Part shown: positions 8,602-17,425 of the stretch, in pieces
Position numbering within the stretch: position 1 is the first letter of the stretch
Layout: the number at the start of each line of letters is the position of its first letter
Assembly (NCBI RefSeq): GCF_017315725.1
Contig: NZ_JAFLRG010000002.1
Location: 868,001 to 932,000, forward strand
Length of the DNA stretch: 64,000 bases
Reading direction: 5' to 3'
From: Trinickia acidisoli
Lineage (GTDB): Bacteria; Pseudomonadota; Gammaproteobacteria; Burkholderiales; Burkholderiaceae
Notes under the pieces: model-generated
The model's input: the letters and a program-made list of their open reading frames with translations, nothing else
Database searches by the model: none
Told to the model about the DNA's origin: nothing
Position numbers and translations under genes: made by a program

Positions 8602-9447
8602 GTGACTAGGAGCGACAGCGGACGTCACGCTTATCTCGCACAGTGCGCGTACCGCATCCGGCGCAACGCAGTGCGGATGGGCGAGGTGCAGGGGCAAGGC
8701 TACATCGCGCAGGCACTCGATATTGCGGACGTCCTGGCGGTCGCATACTGCGACGCGCTGAGGCTCAAGCCCGAAGATCCGGAATGGGAGGAGCGCGATC
8801 GCTTTCTGCTTTCCAACGGCCACTACGCCATCGCGCTCTATGCCGCCCTGATCGAGGCCGGCATCATTCCCGAAGCGGAATTGGAAACCTATGGCAGCGA
8901 CGACAGCCGCCTGCCGATGTCGGGGATGGCGAGCTACACACCGGGCATGGAGATGTCGGGCGGCTCGCTCGGGCAAGGCCTCGCGATTGCGGTCGGCCGC
9001 TGCCTCGGGCTCAAGCGCAAGGGTTCCGGCTCACTCGTCTATACGCTGTTTTCAGACGGCGAACTCGATGAGGGATCTGTATGGGAAGCGATCATGTCGG
9101 CGGCGCATTGGAAGCTCGACAATTTGATCGGCATCGTCGACGTGAACAATCAGCAGGCGGACGGGCCCTCGAGCCAAATCATGGCGTTCGAGCCGCTCGT
9201 CGACAAGCTCGAAGCATTCGGCTGGTACGTGCAGCGCGTGAACGGCAACGATCTGGCCGCCGTCATCGATGCGTTCGATGCGGCGCGCGCCCATGCCGGA
9301 CAACGTCCCCGAATGATCGTTTGCGATACGAAGATGGGGAGCGGCGTGCCGTTCCTCGAGGCACGCGAGAAGAATCACTTCATTCGCGTCGAACCCCACG
9401 AGTGGCAACTGGCATTGGCGGCGCTCGACGCCGGGAGGCCCGCATGA
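8602..9447 (+). CDS. Transketolase, N-terminal subunit
   Basis: This is the thiamine-diphosphate-binding half of a split transketolase. The start is chosen as GTG 8602 because a near-perfect ribosome site (AAGGAGG, 8590-8596) precedes it; that gives 281 residues, the usual size of this subunit, whereas an upstream ATG at 8437 would add 55 residues with no family character. The ThDP motif reads SDGE (151-154) followed about 28 residues later by NN (182-183); the usual first Gly of GDG is Ser here. SNGHYAIALY and GGSLGQGLAIAVG match the transketolase core. The stop overlaps the start of the C-terminal subunit by 4 bp, so the two are translationally coupled and should form one enzyme. Confidence 0.9.
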   Translation: MTRSDSGRHAYLAQCAYRIRRNAVRMGEVQGQGYIAQALDIADVLAVAYCDALRLKPEDPEWEERDRFLLSNGHYAIALYAALIEAGIIPEAELETYGSDDSRLPMSGMASYTPGMEMSGGSLGQGLAIAVGRCLGLKRKGSGSLVYTLFSDGELDEGSVWEAIMSAAHWKLDNLIGIVDVNNQQADGPSSQIMAFEPLVDKLEAFGWYVQRVNGNDLAAVIDAFDAARAHAGQRPRMIVCDTKMGSGVPFLEAREKNHFIRVEPHEWQLALAALDAGRPA

Positions 9448-10442
9448 GCACAACTGCGTCGAAACCGCGGATGAAGACGTCCGCGATGATCGCCTCGATT
9501 GCGGGCGAAGGGCAAAAGACACGTTCGGCGCCGTTCGGGCATGCGCTCGTCGAACTGGCGCGAGAACGCGGCAACGTGGTGGGCATGACCGCCGATCTCG
9601 GCAAGTACACGGACTTGCACATTTTTGCGAAGGCATACCCCGAGCGGTTCTACCAAATGGGCATGGCCGAGCAATTGCTGTTCGGCGCGGCTGCCGGCAT
9701 GGCGCACGAGGGCGCGTTGCCGTTCGTGACGACCTATGCGGTGTTCGCGGCGCGCCGTGCCTACGATTTCATTCATCAGGCCATTGCCGAGGACAACCTC
9801 GACGTCAAAATCGCCTGCGCCTTGCCGGGCTTGACGACGGGGTATGGGCCCAGCCATCAAGCCGCCGAGGATTTGGCGCTGTTCCGTGCGATGCCGAACC
9901 TCACCGTGATCGATCCGTGCGATGCAATCGACATCGAGCAGATGGTGCCGGCGATGGCGGACCATCGAGGCCCCGTGTATGCGCGGCTCTTGCGCGGCAA
10001 CGTGCCCGTCGTGCTCGACGAGTACGACTACCGCTTCGAAATCGGCAAGGCGAAGATGCTGCGCGATGGAGCGGACGTGCTCATCGTCTCGTCGGGAATC
10101 ATGACCATGCGTGCGCTCGAAGTTGCCAAAGCGCTCGAGTTCGATCGAATCGGGGTGGGTGTATTGCATGTGCCGACGATCAAGCCGCTCGATACGGTCG
10201 CGATTCTGCGCGAGGCCAAGCGCAGCGGGCGTCTCGTCGTCGTCGCCGAAAACCATACCGTGATCGGCGGCCTGGGCGAAGCGGTCGCTACGCTGCTGCT
10301 CGCCAACGGCGTGACGCCGCCGTTCCGACAGATCGGCCTGCCCGACGCCTTTCTCGACGCGGGCGCGCTACCCACGCTGCACGACCGCTATCGCATCTCG
10401 ACCACGGCAATTGCCGACACGATCAAGGTTTGGCTTCGCTGA
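9444..10442 (+). CDS. Transketolase, C-terminal subunit
   Basis: A 332-residue protein holding the pyrimidine-binding and C-terminal domains of transketolase. ATG 9444 overlaps the previous stop (ATGA), which fixes the start; the open frame runs further upstream but only as antisense-like low-complexity sequence inside the N-subunit gene. The catalytic Glu is in the YQMGMAEQ motif, and GYGPSHQAAEDLALFRAMPN is the standard transketolase/DXPS loop. VVAENHTVIGGLGEAVA marks the C-terminal domain. With the N-subunit it would transfer a two-carbon ketol unit from a ketose or from hydroxypyruvate. Which sugar is used here is not visible. Confidence 0.92.
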   Translation: MSTTASKPRMKTSAMIASIAGEGQKTRSAPFGHALVELARERGNVVGMTADLGKYTDLHIFAKAYPERFYQMGMAEQLLFGAAAGMAHEGALPFVTTYAVFAARRAYDFIHQAIAEDNLDVKIACALPGLTTGYGPSHQAAEDLALFRAMPNLTVIDPCDAIDIEQMVPAMADHRGPVYARLLRGNVPVVLDEYDYRFEIGKAKMLRDGADVLIVSSGIMTMRALEVAKALEFDRIGVGVLHVPTIKPLDTVAILREAKRSGRLVVVAENHTVIGGLGEAVATLLLANGVTPPFRQIGLPDAFLDAGALPTLHDRYRISTTAIADTIKVWLR

Positions 10443-10503
10443 AACCGACTCGATGCGTCGGCGCATTCAATCCATTCAATCGCCAATTAGTTAGGAGAAC
10501 TAC

Positions 10504-11268
10504 ATGTCTGAAGCACGTCTGCTCGAAGGCAAAGTCGCCGTTATTTCGGGTGCGGCATCGCCGCGCGGCATCGGTCTGGCCACCGCGCGCATGTTCGCAC
10601 GGCACGGTGCCCGCGTCGCCATCCTCGACCTGAACAAGGCCGACGCGTCCGAGGCTGCGGCCTCGCTCGGCGAAGCGCATCGCGGCTATGCCTGCGACGT
10701 CACGGATCGCGACGCGTGTCAGGTGGCCGTCGAGCGCATCGTCGGCGAGTTCGACCGGATCGACATCCTCGTGAACAACGCGGGCATCACGCAGCCGGCC
10801 AAACTGCTCGATATCGATGCCGCCGGCTGGGACCGCATCCTCGACGTCAATCTGCGCGGCGTGCTTTACCTCTCGCAGGCCGTCATCCCCCAGATGAAAA
10901 AGCAGCGCTCGGGCTCGATTGCCTGCATGTCATCGGTGTCGGCGCAGCGCGGCGGCGGTATTCTGGGCGGCCCGCATTACTCGGCCGCGAAAGCCGGTGT
11001 GCTGGGCTTGGCCAAAGCGATGGCGCGCGAGTTCGGTAACGACGGTATTCGCGTCAATTGCGTCACGCCGGGATTGATCCAAACCGACATCAATGCGGGC
11101 AAGATCAGCGAGGAAAAGCGCGTCGAGATTCTCGCCGGCATTCCGCTGAACCGGCTCGGCGTGGCCGACGACGTCGCGGGCGCGTTTTTGTTCCTCGCGT
11201 CGGAGCTATCCTCGTATATCACCGGCGCGGTGATCGATGTCAACGGCGGCATGCTGATTCACGGCTGA
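10504..11268 (+). CDS. SDR-family NAD(P)-dependent oxidoreductase
   Basis: A 254-residue classical short-chain dehydrogenase. The nucleotide motif is SGAASPRGIG, two residues longer than the standard TGxxxGIG but known in a subgroup of sugar-active SDRs. NNAG (structural) and the S...YSAAK catalytic set (SSVSAQRGGG, HYSAAK) are present, and the tail DVNGGMLIHG is normal. A ribosome site AGGAGA lies ahead of the ATG. It is third in the transketolase operon, so it probably oxidises or reduces a polyol or ketose that feeds the transketolases. Substrate and cofactor preference are unknown. Confidence 0.9.
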   Translation: MSEARLLEGKVAVISGAASPRGIGLATARMFARHGARVAILDLNKADASEAAASLGEAHRGYACDVTDRDACQVAVERIVGEFDRIDILVNNAGITQPAKLLDIDAAGWDRILDVNLRGVLYLSQAVIPQMKKQRSGSIACMSSVSAQRGGGILGGPHYSAAKAGVLGLAKAMAREFGNDGIRVNCVTPGLIQTDINAGKISEEKRVEILAGIPLNRLGVADDVAGAFLFLASELSSYITGAVIDVNGGMLIHG

Positions 11269-11365
11269 GCGCGCGTATTCCCGGCAGCAAATCGGCGCGC
11301 TCGACTGTGCGCCGACTCTCGACGAAAACTAAAAAACGACCCACACCATGTTGGAGGAGCAGATC

Positions 11366-12409
11366 ATGACGACGGATTCGAACACGAAGAACGGGATGGA
11401 CCGCCGCGCGTTTCTGAAAGCGGGGGCGGCGCTGTCGGCCGCGGTGCCGCTCTTGGGCGTGGCGCGTAAGGCATCGGCGGCGCCGCAGTTTTCGTACAAG
11501 CTGGCAACGGGACAAGATCCGACCCACCCGGTCAACGTGCGCGCCAAGCAGGCGGCCGATCGCATCTTGAAGGCATCGGGCGGGCGGCTCGAAATACGCG
11601 TTTTCCCGAGCAACCAGCTCGGCTCCGATACGGATCTGTTGTCGCAGATCCGCAATGGCGGCGTCGATTTCATCAACATGGCGGCCTCCGTCATGTCGAC
11701 GCTCGTGCCCGCGGCCGGGATCGCGAACACGGGCTTCGCCTTCCCGGATTACGATCACGTCTGGAAGGCGATGGACGGCGACCTCGGCAAGTACATTCGC
11801 GGCCAGATCGAAAAGGTGGGGATGTTGACGATCTCGCGGCCGTGGGACAACGGCTTTCGGCAGATCACGTCGTCGTCGAAACCGATTCGGACTCCTGACG
11901 ATCTGCGCGGCTTCAAAATCCGCGTGCCCGTCGCGCCGATGATGATCTCGCTGTTCCGCGCGCTGCAAGCGGGGCCGACTCCGATCAATTTCAACGAACT
12001 CTATTCGGCGCTGCAAACGCATCTCGTCGACGGCCAGGAAAACCCACTGCCGATCATCGCCACGGCCAAGCTCTATGAAGTGCAGAAATACGTGAGCCTG
12101 ACGAGCCATGTGTGGGACAGCTATTGGATTCTCGGCAATCCGGCCTCGTTCAAGCGCTTGCCGCCGGACCTCCAAACGATCGTGCAGCACGAGTTCGACC
12201 GTGCCGCGCTGGAGGAGCGGGCCGACATCGCGAGCTTGAACGACTCGCTCGCGCAAAGTCTTTCGGCGAAGGGCTTGCAGGTACTCGACGTGGATAAGCA
12301 GGCGTTTCGCGCTCAATTGCGCAAGACGAGCTTCTACAAGGATTGGCGCGCGAAGTTCGGCGACCAAGCATGGGCGCTGCTGCAAAACACAACCGGAGCA
12401 TTGGCATGA
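11366..12409 (+). CDS. TRAP transporter solute-binding protein, DctP family, Tat signal
   Basis: A 347-residue DctP-type periplasmic binding protein. ATG 11366 is chosen because GGAGGAG sits just before it (11352-11358); the earlier ATG at 11348 overlaps that site. The N-terminus has a twin-arginine signal (DRRAFLKAG, R13-R14, then a hydrophobic stretch to ASAAPQF), so the protein should be exported folded rather than by Sec, which is less common for DctP proteins. The DctP core is clear (IRVFPSNQLGSDTDLL, GFKIRVP, NELYSALQTHLVDGQENP). The conserved Arg in FKIRVP is expected to bind a carboxylate, hinting at a sugar-acid-like ligand. Stop overlaps the permease start by 4 bp. Confidence 0.92.
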   Translation: MTTDSNTKNGMDRRAFLKAGAALSAAVPLLGVARKASAAPQFSYKLATGQDPTHPVNVRAKQAADRILKASGGRLEIRVFPSNQLGSDTDLLSQIRNGGVDFINMAASVMSTLVPAAGIANTGFAFPDYDHVWKAMDGDLGKYIRGQIEKVGMLTISRPWDNGFRQITSSSKPIRTPDDLRGFKIRVPVAPMMISLFRALQAGPTPINFNELYSALQTHLVDGQENPLPIIATAKLYEVQKYVSLTSHVWDSYWILGNPASFKRLPPDLQTIVQHEFDRAALEERADIASLNDSLAQSLSAKGLQVLDVDKQAFRAQLRKTSFYKDWRAKFGDQAWALLQNTTGALA

Positions 12410-14262
12410 CCGGCGTACTGTCTTTCGGCGAGCATCGTCCGCCCGTATGGCAATTGCGATGCGACACGGTGCTCGGCTGGATCGTCGAATTGCCGGCGGC
12501 GCTCGTCGTGCTGGCCGAGGTGGTCGTGCTGCTCGCCGGCGTCATCTCGCGCTTCGTGTTCGGCTATGCGCTCGTATGGGGCGACGAACTGGCTTCGATC
12601 TTGTTTCTCTGGCTGGCGATGCTCGGCTCCGCCGTTGCGTTGCGTCGTGGCGACCACATGAGAATGACGGTGATCGCACATCGTCTGCCGCCCGCGTGGC
12701 GCGCATTCGCTGAAGCGCTCGCCATCGGCGCGCCGTGCGTGTTCCTTGCGATCATGCTTGGGCCATCGATCGACTACGCACAAAATCAGTGGGTCGTGCA
12801 AACGCCGGTCATGGGGCTGTCCGACACCGTGCGCGTGGCTGCGGTGCCGGTCGGCAGCGTGCTCATGCTGGCCATTTGCGGTGTGCGGCTCGCGAGTCAT
12901 CGGTGGCGCGAATTGGCCGGTGCACTCGGCACGCTCGCCGTGATCGCGCTCGCGCTCTATCTCGCGAGAGATTGGATCTGGTCGATCGGCAATTGGAGCC
13001 TCGTGATCTTCTTCGGGGTGCTGCTTGCCTGCGGCGTGCTCGGTGGCTTGCCGATCGCGTTCTGCTTTGGGCTCTCGACGGTGGCATGCCTGCTCGGCAC
13101 GACCACCACGCCGCTGGCCGTCATCACCGGTCAGATGAATGAAGGCATGAGTTCGCTCGTGCTGCTGGCCGTGCCGCTGTTCGTGCTACTCGGGCAACTG
13201 ATCGAGATGACGCGGATGGCGAACGCGATGGTCGCGTTCCTCGCTTCGTTGCTCGGGCACGTCAAAGGCGGCCTGTCGTTCGTGCTGATCGGCGCGATGG
13301 TGCTCGTATCGGGCATCTCGGGCGCAAAGACGGCGGACATGGCTGCCGTCGCCCCCGTGCTGTTCCCCGAAATGAAGAAGCGAGGCATTCCGGAGGGCGA
13401 GCTCGTATCGCTGCTTGCCGCCTGCGGCGCGATGGCCGAGACGATTCCGCCTTCGCTCGTGTTGATCATCATTGGCTCCGTGACCGGCGTGTCGATCGCG
13501 GCATTGTTCACGGGCGGCCTGTTGCCGGGCCTGGTGCTGGCGGTCGCGCTCGGCGCGATCGCGCGACGGCGCACCGGTGACTTGGCCGGCAAGACACCCC
13601 GCGCAAGCGCCAAAACGGTGATGCGAACGTTCATCGTAGCCGTGCCCGCGCTGGTGCTGCCGGTGTTGATCCGCTTTGCCGTGGCCGACGGCGTGGCCAC
13701 GGCCACCGAAGTGTCGACGATCGGCATTGCCTATACGGTCGTCGTCGGCTTGCTCGTCTATCGCCACTTCGATTGGCGGCGCATTTACCCGATGCTCGTC
13801 GAGACGGCATCGCTGTCCGGCGCGATCTTGCTGATCATCGGCGCGGCGACGGCGATGGCGTGGGCGCTTACGCAAGCGAGTTTTTCGCAGGCGCTGGCGC
13901 AGGCCATGGCGCATATGCCGGGCGGCTCGTGGGGCTTCCTGTTCATCTCCGTCATCGCGTTCATCGTGCTCGGCAGCGTGCTCGAAGGCATTCCCGCGAT
14001 GGTTCTGTTCGGGGCGCTGTTGTTTCCGATCGCGCGTCAAGCGGGCATCAATGAGGTGCATTACGCGATTACCGTGATTCTCGCGATGGGCATCGGCTTG
14101 TTCACACCGCCTTTCGGATTGGGCTATTACGCAGCATGCACGATTGGGCGCGTCGATCCCAATGCGGGCCTGCGGCGGATCTGGCCGTATCTCGGCGCGC
14201 TCGTCGTCGGCCTCGCGGCGGTCACGGCGATTCCTTGGATTTCCACGGGCTTCTTGAGTTGA
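12406..14262 (+). CDS. TRAP transporter fused DctQ-DctM permease
   Basis: A 618-residue inner-membrane protein combining both TRAP membrane subunits. Residues 1 to about 170 resemble the four-helix DctQ part (WGDELASILFLWLAMLGSAVALRRGDHM is characteristic). From about residue 195 the DctM part follows with many helices and signatures such as PLFVLLGQLIE, SGISGAKTADMAAVAPVLFPEM and GLFTPPFGLGYY. ATG 12406 overlaps the DctP stop, fixing the start and showing translational coupling. Together with DctP it imports its solute using an ion gradient. Fused QM proteins are well known. Confidence 0.93.
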   Translation: MTGVLSFGEHRPPVWQLRCDTVLGWIVELPAALVVLAEVVVLLAGVISRFVFGYALVWGDELASILFLWLAMLGSAVALRRGDHMRMTVIAHRLPPAWRAFAEALAIGAPCVFLAIMLGPSIDYAQNQWVVQTPVMGLSDTVRVAAVPVGSVLMLAICGVRLASHRWRELAGALGTLAVIALALYLARDWIWSIGNWSLVIFFGVLLACGVLGGLPIAFCFGLSTVACLLGTTTTPLAVITGQMNEGMSSLVLLAVPLFVLLGQLIEMTRMANAMVAFLASLLGHVKGGLSFVLIGAMVLVSGISGAKTADMAAVAPVLFPEMKKRGIPEGELVSLLAACGAMAETIPPSLVLIIIGSVTGVSIAALFTGGLLPGLVLAVALGAIARRRTGDLAGKTPRASAKTVMRTFIVAVPALVLPVLIRFAVADGVATATEVSTIGIAYTVVVGLLVYRHFDWRRIYPMLVETASLSGAILLIIGAATAMAWALTQASFSQALAQAMAHMPGGSWGFLFISVIAFIVLGSVLEGIPAMVLFGALLFPIARQAGINEVHYAITVILAMGIGLFTPPFGLGYYAACTIGRVDPNAGLRRIWPYLGALVVGLAAVTAIPWISTGFLS

Positions 14263-14320
14263 TGCGAGCGAGACTTCGCACGCGCATCGATTCCTTTCCC
14301 TCTCCCTTACGTTGCCGGCA

Positions 14321-14341
14321 GCGGCCCTGAAACAGGGCCGC
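14321..14341 (+). other. Perfect 9-bp stem, AAA-loop hairpin before the second transketolase
   Basis: GCGGCCCTG (14321-14329), loop AAA, CAGGGCCGC (14333-14341) form a perfect GC-rich hairpin that ends exactly where the ribosome site GGAGGAT of the next gene begins. There is no T-run, so it is not a classical terminator. It could block the upstream exonuclease path, stall transcription or tune translation of the following gene. Confidence 0.6.
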
Positions 14342-14359
14342 GCGGAGGATGCTTTTGCT

Positions 14360-16348
14360 ATGACGACTATGGATACCCCCCCGTTGGCCAACGCGATCCG
14401 GTTTCTTGCCATCGACGCGATACTGCGTGCCGGCGAAGGACACCAGGGCGTGCCGCTCGGAATGGCCGAAATCGCAACGGCGCTGTTTACGCGCCATCTG
14501 AAATTCAATGCGAGCGATCCCACTTGGCCCGATCGCGATCGATTCGTGTTGTCGAACGGCCACGGTTCGATGCTCCTGTATGCATTGCTGTACTTGACCG
14601 GCTATGAACGGGTGGGGCTCGACGAGATCAAATCGTTCCGAGAGCTAGGTGCGCATTGCGCAGGGCACCCCGAATACGACCGGGCATCGGGCATCGAAGT
14701 GACGACGGGGCCACTCGGGCAAGGCATCGCGAATGCACTCGGTATGGCGATCGCCGAAGCCTATCTCGCGGCGAAATTCGGCCGCGAGGTCGTCGATCAC
14801 TACACCTACGCGTTCGTCGGAGACGGTTGTCTGCAAGAGGGCGTCGGTCAGGAAATGATTTCGCTCGCGGGTCATTTGCAACTGGGCAAGCTCATTCTGT
14901 GTTGGGACGACAACCGCATCACCGATGACGGCAGCACAACGCTGTCGATCAGCGAGGACGTGGGCGAGCGCTTTCGCGTCGCGGGCTGGCACGTGCAGGA
15001 GGTCGACGGTCATGACGTCGAGGCGGTGTCCGCGGCGCTGACGCTCGCGCGCAAAGACCCGCGGCCGTCGATGATTGCGTGCCGGACGGTCATCGGCCGC
15101 GGCATCGCGCGCCTCGAAGGCCAGCGCGGCGGGCATAGCGGACGCTTGTTCGCCTCGGACGCCGACGATGCCCGAACGCGGCTCGCATGGCCACACGCCG
15201 AATTCGACGTACCATCCGCAACGCTCGACGCATGGCGTGCGGCGGGGCGACGAAGCGAAGCCGAATACCGCCAGTGGCAGGCGCGCGTTGCAGCGTTGCC
15301 TGCAAACGATCGAGCCGAGTTCGAGCGCGTGATGGCCGGCGCATTGCCCGACGACTGGCACCAGGTACTCGACACCTATCGCCGCCGCGCGATCGAATGC
15401 GATGAAGCTGCGCCGGGCATCATGATTTCAGCCGACATCAACGACTTGCTCGCATCGTGCTTGCCCGAGCGCGTCGTGAGCTGCGCCGATCTCGAAGCGC
15501 CGACGGGACACAAGCGTCAATTGCAGGCGTTCACGGCGCAAGATCGCGCCGGGGCCTACGTGCACTGCGGCGTGCGCGAACATCTGATGGGCTCGATGGC
15601 CAACGGCATGGCCGCGCACGGCGGCGTCATTCCGCTGGCGGTGACGTATCTCGCGTTCTCGGACTATGAGCGTCCGGCGATGCGCATGGCCGCGCTCATG
15701 GGTTTGCCCGTGAAATTCGTGTTCAGTCACGACTCGATCGGCGTGGGCAAGAACGGCCCGACGCATCAACCGGTGGAAATCCTGGCGTCGCTGCGCGCGA
15801 TGCCGAACATGCTCGTGATGCGCCCGGCGGATGCGGTCGAAGCTGCCGAATGCTGGGAGGTCGCGCTCGAGCATCGCACGGGGCCGAGCACGTTGGTATT
15901 CGCGCGTCAGTCGCTACGTCCCGTTCGACGCGAGCATGTGCCGCAGAATCTCAGCCGCAAGGGCGCTTACGTACTCGCGCAGGCCGAAGGCGGACCGCGC
16001 CGCGTCACGCTGCTGGCCAGCGGTTCGGAGGTCGTCGTCGCGCTCGATGCACGGCTGCAATTGCAGGCTGCGGGGATCGCGACGGCAGTCGTCTCGATGC
16101 CGTGTTGGGAGCAATTCGATCTGCAAGACGCGGCTTATCGCGCGTCCGTACTCGGTCCGGGCACCGTTCGCGTAGCCGTCGAGGCCGCGGTTCGATTCGG
16201 TTGGGATCGCTATCTCGGCGAACGCGGCGGTTTCGTCGGAATGACCGGATTCGGCGCGTCGGGGCCCGCCGATGCGCTCTACGAACATTTCGGCATCACG
16301 GCCAAGCACGTTGCAGCGGAAGCGATTCGCCTCATTAATTTAGGATAA
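14360..16348 (+). CDS. Transketolase, full length
   Basis: A complete 662-residue transketolase. ATG 14360 follows GGAGGAT at a normal distance; the frame opens earlier at 14312 but that part lies over a hairpin. Conserved His at 28, 68 and 103, the ThDP motif GDG (154-156) with N185, and the catalytic Glu region (VHCGVREHLMGSMANGMAAHGG) are intact, as is the SHDSIGVGKNGPTHQPVE loop. It belongs to the standard single-chain family and is a second, independent transketolase in an operon that already has a split one. It should move two-carbon ketol units between sugar phosphates or similar compounds; the pairing suggests consecutive or different chain-length cleavages. Confidence 0.94.
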   Translation: MTTMDTPPLANAIRFLAIDAILRAGEGHQGVPLGMAEIATALFTRHLKFNASDPTWPDRDRFVLSNGHGSMLLYALLYLTGYERVGLDEIKSFRELGAHCAGHPEYDRASGIEVTTGPLGQGIANALGMAIAEAYLAAKFGREVVDHYTYAFVGDGCLQEGVGQEMISLAGHLQLGKLILCWDDNRITDDGSTTLSISEDVGERFRVAGWHVQEVDGHDVEAVSAALTLARKDPRPSMIACRTVIGRGIARLEGQRGGHSGRLFASDADDARTRLAWPHAEFDVPSATLDAWRAAGRRSEAEYRQWQARVAALPANDRAEFERVMAGALPDDWHQVLDTYRRRAIECDEAAPGIMISADINDLLASCLPERVVSCADLEAPTGHKRQLQAFTAQDRAGAYVHCGVREHLMGSMANGMAAHGGVIPLAVTYLAFSDYERPAMRMAALMGLPVKFVFSHDSIGVGKNGPTHQPVEILASLRAMPNMLVMRPADAVEAAECWEVALEHRTGPSTLVFARQSLRPVRREHVPQNLSRKGAYVLAQAEGGPRRVTLLASGSEVVVALDARLQLQAAGIATAVVSMPCWEQFDLQDAAYRASVLGPGTVRVAVEAAVRFGWDRYLGERGGFVGMTGFGASGPADALYEHFGITAKHVAAEAIRLINLG

Positions 16349-16359
16349 CTAAGTAGTTA
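16346..16359. promoter_or_regulatory. 14-bp perfect palindrome at the transketolase stop
   Basis: TAACTA (16346-16351), AG, TAGTTA (16354-16359) is a perfect inverted repeat. Its first three bases are the transketolase stop codon, and it lies 7 bp before the ATG of the hydroxyacid dehydrogenase. It might be an operator or simply an AT-rich junction. Confidence 0.35.
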
Positions 16360-16366
16360 TTAGCAC

Positions 16367-17320
16367 ATGCACAAGATCGTCTTTCTCGACCGGGCCACGC
16401 TGGCACCGCATATCCATCTGCGCTCGCCGTCCTTTGCGCACGAATTGATCGAATATGACCGCACCGCTGCAAACGAGGTAGCCGAGCGGCTGGCGGGCGC
16501 CACGATCGTCATCACCAACAAGGTTGCGTTGCCGGGCGAGGTATTGAGCGCGTTGCCGGATCTGATGTTCGTTGCAGTCGCGGCGACGGGCACGGATTGC
16601 GTGGACAAAGCCGCGTGCCGGCGGCTCGGCGTCGTCGTGAGCAATATCCGCGGCTATGCCGTCAACACTGTTCCCGAGCATACATTCGCGCTCATGCTCG
16701 CCCTGCGCCGCAATCTCGTCGCCTATCGCGACGACGTGCTGGCGGGCGAGTGGCAGAAGTCCGGGCAGTTTTGCTTTTTCAACCATGCGATCCGCGATCT
16801 TGCGGGCGCTCGTCTCGGGATCATCGGCGAAGGCGTGCTCGGGCAACGCGTGGCGGAAATCGCGAAGGCGTTCGGAATGTTGCCGATGTTCGCCGCGCAC
16901 AAGGGGCGGGAAGGGCAGGGCAGACTCTATACGCCGTGGGACGAATTCCTTGCGACGAGCGACATCGTCACGCTGCATAGCCCGCTCACGGAAACCACGC
17001 GCAACATGCTGGCGCTGCCCGAGTTTCGCGCGATGAAGCGGCGGCCGTTGATCATCAACACGGGGCGGGGCGGTTTGGTCAACGAAGCCGATCTCGTCAC
17101 GGCGCTCGACGAGGGGCTCATCAGCGGCGCGGGGTTCGACGTTGCCGATGGCGAGCCGCCGTCGGTAACCAGCCCGCTCATGCGTGCGGCGTCGCGCGGC
17201 AACGTGATCTTGACGCCCCATGTCGCGTGGGCGTCGGACGAGGCGCAACAGGCGCTGGCCGATCAATTGGTCGATAACATCGAACGATTCGTCGAAGGCG
17301 CACCGACGAACCTAGTTTGA
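16367..17320 (+). CDS. D-2-hydroxyacid dehydrogenase (hydroxypyruvate reductase-like)
   Basis: A 317-residue NAD(P)-dependent D-isomer 2-hydroxyacid dehydrogenase. It has GEGVLGQRVAE as the nucleotide-binding loop, the substrate Arg in NTGRGGLVNE, the Glu in GFDVADGEPP and the catalytic His in LTPHVAW. Sequence style is closest to glycerate dehydrogenase/hydroxypyruvate reductase. It lies 18 bp after the second transketolase. Hydroxypyruvate is a known transketolase donor, so a reductase making D-glycerate, or an oxidase feeding hydroxypyruvate to the transketolases, would make sense. The direction is inference. Confidence 0.9.
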   Translation: MHKIVFLDRATLAPHIHLRSPSFAHELIEYDRTAANEVAERLAGATIVITNKVALPGEVLSALPDLMFVAVAATGTDCVDKAACRRLGVVVSNIRGYAVNTVPEHTFALMLALRRNLVAYRDDVLAGEWQKSGQFCFFNHAIRDLAGARLGIIGEGVLGQRVAEIAKAFGMLPMFAAHKGREGQGRLYTPWDEFLATSDIVTLHSPLTETTRNMLALPEFRAMKRRPLIINTGRGGLVNEADLVTALDEGLISGAGFDVADGEPPSVTSPLMRAASRGNVILTPHVAWASDEAQQALADQLVDNIERFVEGAPTNLV

Positions 17321-17425
17321 GAGTGGCGAAGCCAATTGTATTAACATCGAGCGCGGCAGTGATAGACGGCCGCGCTCGATTCGCCCATGCGGCGAGCGTG
17401 ATACGGAACGCTTACGCATTGAGCC

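Noticed and set aside
11292..11315. Stem TCGGCGC/GCGCCGA between the SDR and the TRAP binding-protein gene
   Set aside because: Seven pairs with a ten-base loop and no T-run is expected often by chance in GC-rich DNA.
13186..14523. 445-codon minus-strand frame opposite the TRAP permease
   Set aside because: Low-complexity Arg/Asp/Glu/His composition and full overlap with a well-supported membrane protein gene.
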